From Pardosa pseudoannulata (lineage: Eukaryota; Arthropoda; Arachnida; Araneae; Lycosidae): a DNA stretch of 64,000 bases. The notes beneath the pieces are model-generated. The model worked only from the letters and a program-made list of their open reading frames with translations. It was not told the origin of the DNA and ran no database searches. Positions 61,960 through 64,000 of this stretch are shown piece by piece (position 1 is the stretch's first letter; every line of letters starts with the position of its first letter). The stretch lies in contig CM063506.1 of NCBI GenBank assembly GCA_032207245.1, positions 35,578,309-35,642,308 of the forward strand, given 5' to 3'. A program made the translations under genes and the position numbers.

Positions 61960-62455
61960 TTAAGAAGAAGTTAAAAGAATATGTGATTTCCTCCTGGCAG
62001 CGTGATTGGGAAAACAGCGATACAGGTCGACGTGTCTTTGCACTAATTCCCAAGGTCAACTTGAGAAGACTTAATGATGACTTCAACATCAACCAACTGC
62101 TTACAGGACATGGACCCTTTCCTGAGCATCAACATAGACTTTTTGGAAGATCTCCTGAATGCTGGTGTCGAGCTTCTATTGGATCGGTTGACCACCTAAT
62201 CTTCGAGTGCCCCATTATGGACGTAATTAGAGCTTCAATGTTTCCAGAGAATTACAGAGAAGTTTCCTCGTCAATCTGATCAACTCTTCAAAGTCTCGCC
62301 AAGGTCTGAAGTCTATTTCCGAAGTCTGCAAGGAGCTGCTTAGGGACTCTTAACTTGTATATATTGTATATAGTCTGTATTGTATCTTAATGTATTTTCA
62401 TGTTTTGTATTATTATCATTATGTAATTTTCTAATTGTCTGTATTTTATTAATAA
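61960..62455 (+). pseudogene. Jockey-like LINE ORF2 C-terminus and 3' UTR
   Basis: DWENSDTGRRVF ... QLLTGHGPFPEHQHRLFGRS ... CWCRASIGSVDHLIFECP is the same domain as at 10340-10600. It is 5'-truncated with a stop at 62279. A TTAATAAAGG stretch near 62447 may mark its 3' end. Confidence 0.75.
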
Positions 62456-63000
62456 AGGTAAAGGGACTCCATTGGAACACGGAAACCGGCCCTAAGTTAG
62501 GTCAAAATTGATGAGGAGCATTGAAAACTTGGAACCTGGATTCTCCCTTCGTAGCGGCCTCGTGACGTGGAGAATGCGTGGTGGAGTTGTGAAGTCTGGA
62601 CAGGATGTAGCCTAGCCTGAACTGTGAAAACGAGTATGAAGGCTGGAGAGCTGATGTGGTGACATGTCATTATGGCTGTATGCTTTATGCCGGGACAGGA
62701 CGGAATTCCACTTACATAATTCTGAAGTATTTGGTTATGTCTGTCGCGTTCTCATCAATTTCCATTTAAGATTTTTGATTGGCACTAAACTCCTTCGACT
62801 GTTTTAAATATAATTTTTATGACTTTTTGTAGAGACTGGCTCGATACTTGCTATTAATAAAATCTCGGTTTTATACCCTTAAAATTTTTAGTCTTATCTC
62901 TTCCCAGGTTCCGACTCGTTACGGCCATAACAATAATGTAACAAAAACCTTGTTGTTGTTTTCTGGCACTTGGTCAAACAAAGCAGATTAAGCCGTATAC
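62456..63000. other. GC-richer unassigned stretch
   Basis: From CCATTGGAACACGGAAACCG onward the base composition rises for about 250 bp, probably an unrecognised repeat. No coding sequence seen. Confidence 0.3.
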
Positions 63001-63009
63001 TACCATATT

Positions 63010-63298
63010 AAGGCAAAGGTGCCCCTTTCATTTTAATAAGCACCTCTTAGGTGAAAAGAACGACTTTTCTCAAGTGCGTCCTCGTAATTTTGAAGCAGGA
63101 TCAAGCAGAAGATCCATAGACTTGGCCTGCCACCACCAGAGGTATTTATTGAGAACTTGGAGGACATTGTGACCATCAAAATATTTTACGTGCCCCAGCC
63201 CCTTTAATGAACACGGCGGTTTTAGACTGACTCGGGTTCCGAACCCGCAAACTCTCAGTTACGAAATCATTGCCTTGACTGAGCTACAGCGGTTCCCA
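63010..63298 (-). repeat. tRNA-derived SINE, family C
   Basis: The minus strand starts GCTGTAGCTCAGTCAAGGCA (A box), has GCGGGTTCGGAACCCG (B box), then AATGAACACGG-complement body shared with 45590-45770. Confidence 0.75.
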
Positions 63299-63804
63299 AA
63301 AACCTAGTTTCGGTTCTATATATATTTTCTGACTGCTCTGGTAATTACACGAGAACCTGGTATGCTAAAAGCGTACTGAAAACAGTAGTAAAATCGTCGA
63401 CGGTCCGTTGAATACCTTTTTCTTCAGTCATTTAGCCGTCACTTTCGACTTAGGCTTTCAGATTTCCGACAGTTTTGTCTTACAAGGAGATATATTATCC
63501 AGGGGTTATGGATTTATCTCCCTTGTATTAGGAGTTGTCACTTTATGATTTTCTCCGCTGCACTGGTTGTTGCCCGCGACTCACATGTGCTTAGAAAAAA
63601 AAGGTTTGGTTTCTGTAACAGTAGTGAATTTATTTGTGTCATATACAAGTGAAGCAGAAAAAATCGATGCAGTACTAGATGATCCAACCCTGAGTCAAGC
63701 ACACAATAAGCTAAATGATTTTTATTGAATAGCTGCGTTTTTAGTTATTTCGATGTAACTCCGAATGATTAATTCATTATTTTTATCTGGATGTCTTTAC
63801 ACTG

Positions 63805-64000
63805 AACAGCCATTACATTATGACCACCCTATTAATAACATGTAAGACCACCAGCACCCGGCGTGGCATTGACTCCACAAGGTGCTAATAGGTAGTCTGA
63901 GGTAACTGATACTAAGCGCTCATCAACTGGTCCTGCAATTCCCGAACACTTCGAGGGGGTAGCGTGGCAGCATGAATTTGGGTTTTCCAGGTGGGACCAC
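63805..64000 (-). mobile_element. DNA transposon terminus running off the window
   Basis: TACACTGAACAGCCATTACA then TTATGACCACCC is Tc1-type in style (the Tc1 copies here also have CATTATGACCACC). The following GGCGTGGCATTGACTCCACA block looks transposase-derived. The right side is outside the window. Confidence 0.55.

Overview
This window is AT-rich eukaryotic DNA with small exons, long introns, GT-AG splicing and a heavy load of transposons. It holds parts of three protein-coding genes that I can build from splice sites and reading-frame continuity. The transposon mix (mariner, Tc1, hAT, pogo/Tigger, Helitron-like, jockey-like LINEs, tRNA-derived SINEs) and the expanding AT, AC and GA microsatellites point to an arthropod. 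A chelicerate such as a spider is my best guess, but that is inference and not proven.

Layout. (1) About 2.1-15.1 kb, minus strand: nine exons of a mitochondrial carrier homologue 2 (MTCH2-type) gene. The start codon is at 15141 and the last exon or exons lie beyond the left edge. Its introns hold hAT-type elements, a LINE 3' fragment, a 190-bp tandem repeat and microsatellites. (2) 15.1-23.5 kb: intergenic, with a tRNA-derived SINE, a broken Tc1 transposase and a THAP-domain transposon interrupted by a hAT element. (3) 23.5-34.3 kb, plus strand: a five-exon gene for a 318-residue secreted or surface protein with a signal peptide, two EGF-like modules and a hydrophobic C-terminal tail. Its introns hold SINEs, a cluster of mariner pieces, a GC-rich island and a piggyBac-type hairpin MITE. 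(4) 34.3-47.9 kb: intergenic, with an LTR candidate, a second THAP element, a 61-bp minisatellite, a hAT remnant, a nearly full-length Tc1 element and microsatellite-tailed repeats. (5) 47.9-61.2 kb, minus strand: a paralogue of gene 3, five exons visible, 5' end not found. It has the same two EGF-like modules and the same intron phases but a much longer Tyr/Asn/Arg/Glu-rich tail. Its introns hold a pogo/Tigger element, a Helitron-like element, a 100-bp tandem repeat and a three-deep nest (mariner, hAT, SINE). (6) 61.2-64 kb: LINE and SINE fragments and one Tc1-like terminus.

The most interesting content is the tail-to-tail pair of EGF-like genes in (3) and (5). Their exon sizes, splice phases and cysteine spacings agree closely, which both confirms the gene models and defines a small family that I do not recognise by name. 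The second module has five rather than six cysteines. The overall plan (signal peptide, EGF, second cysteine module, hydrophobic tail) recalls EGF-CFC co-receptors, but the cysteine spacing does not match the CFC domain.
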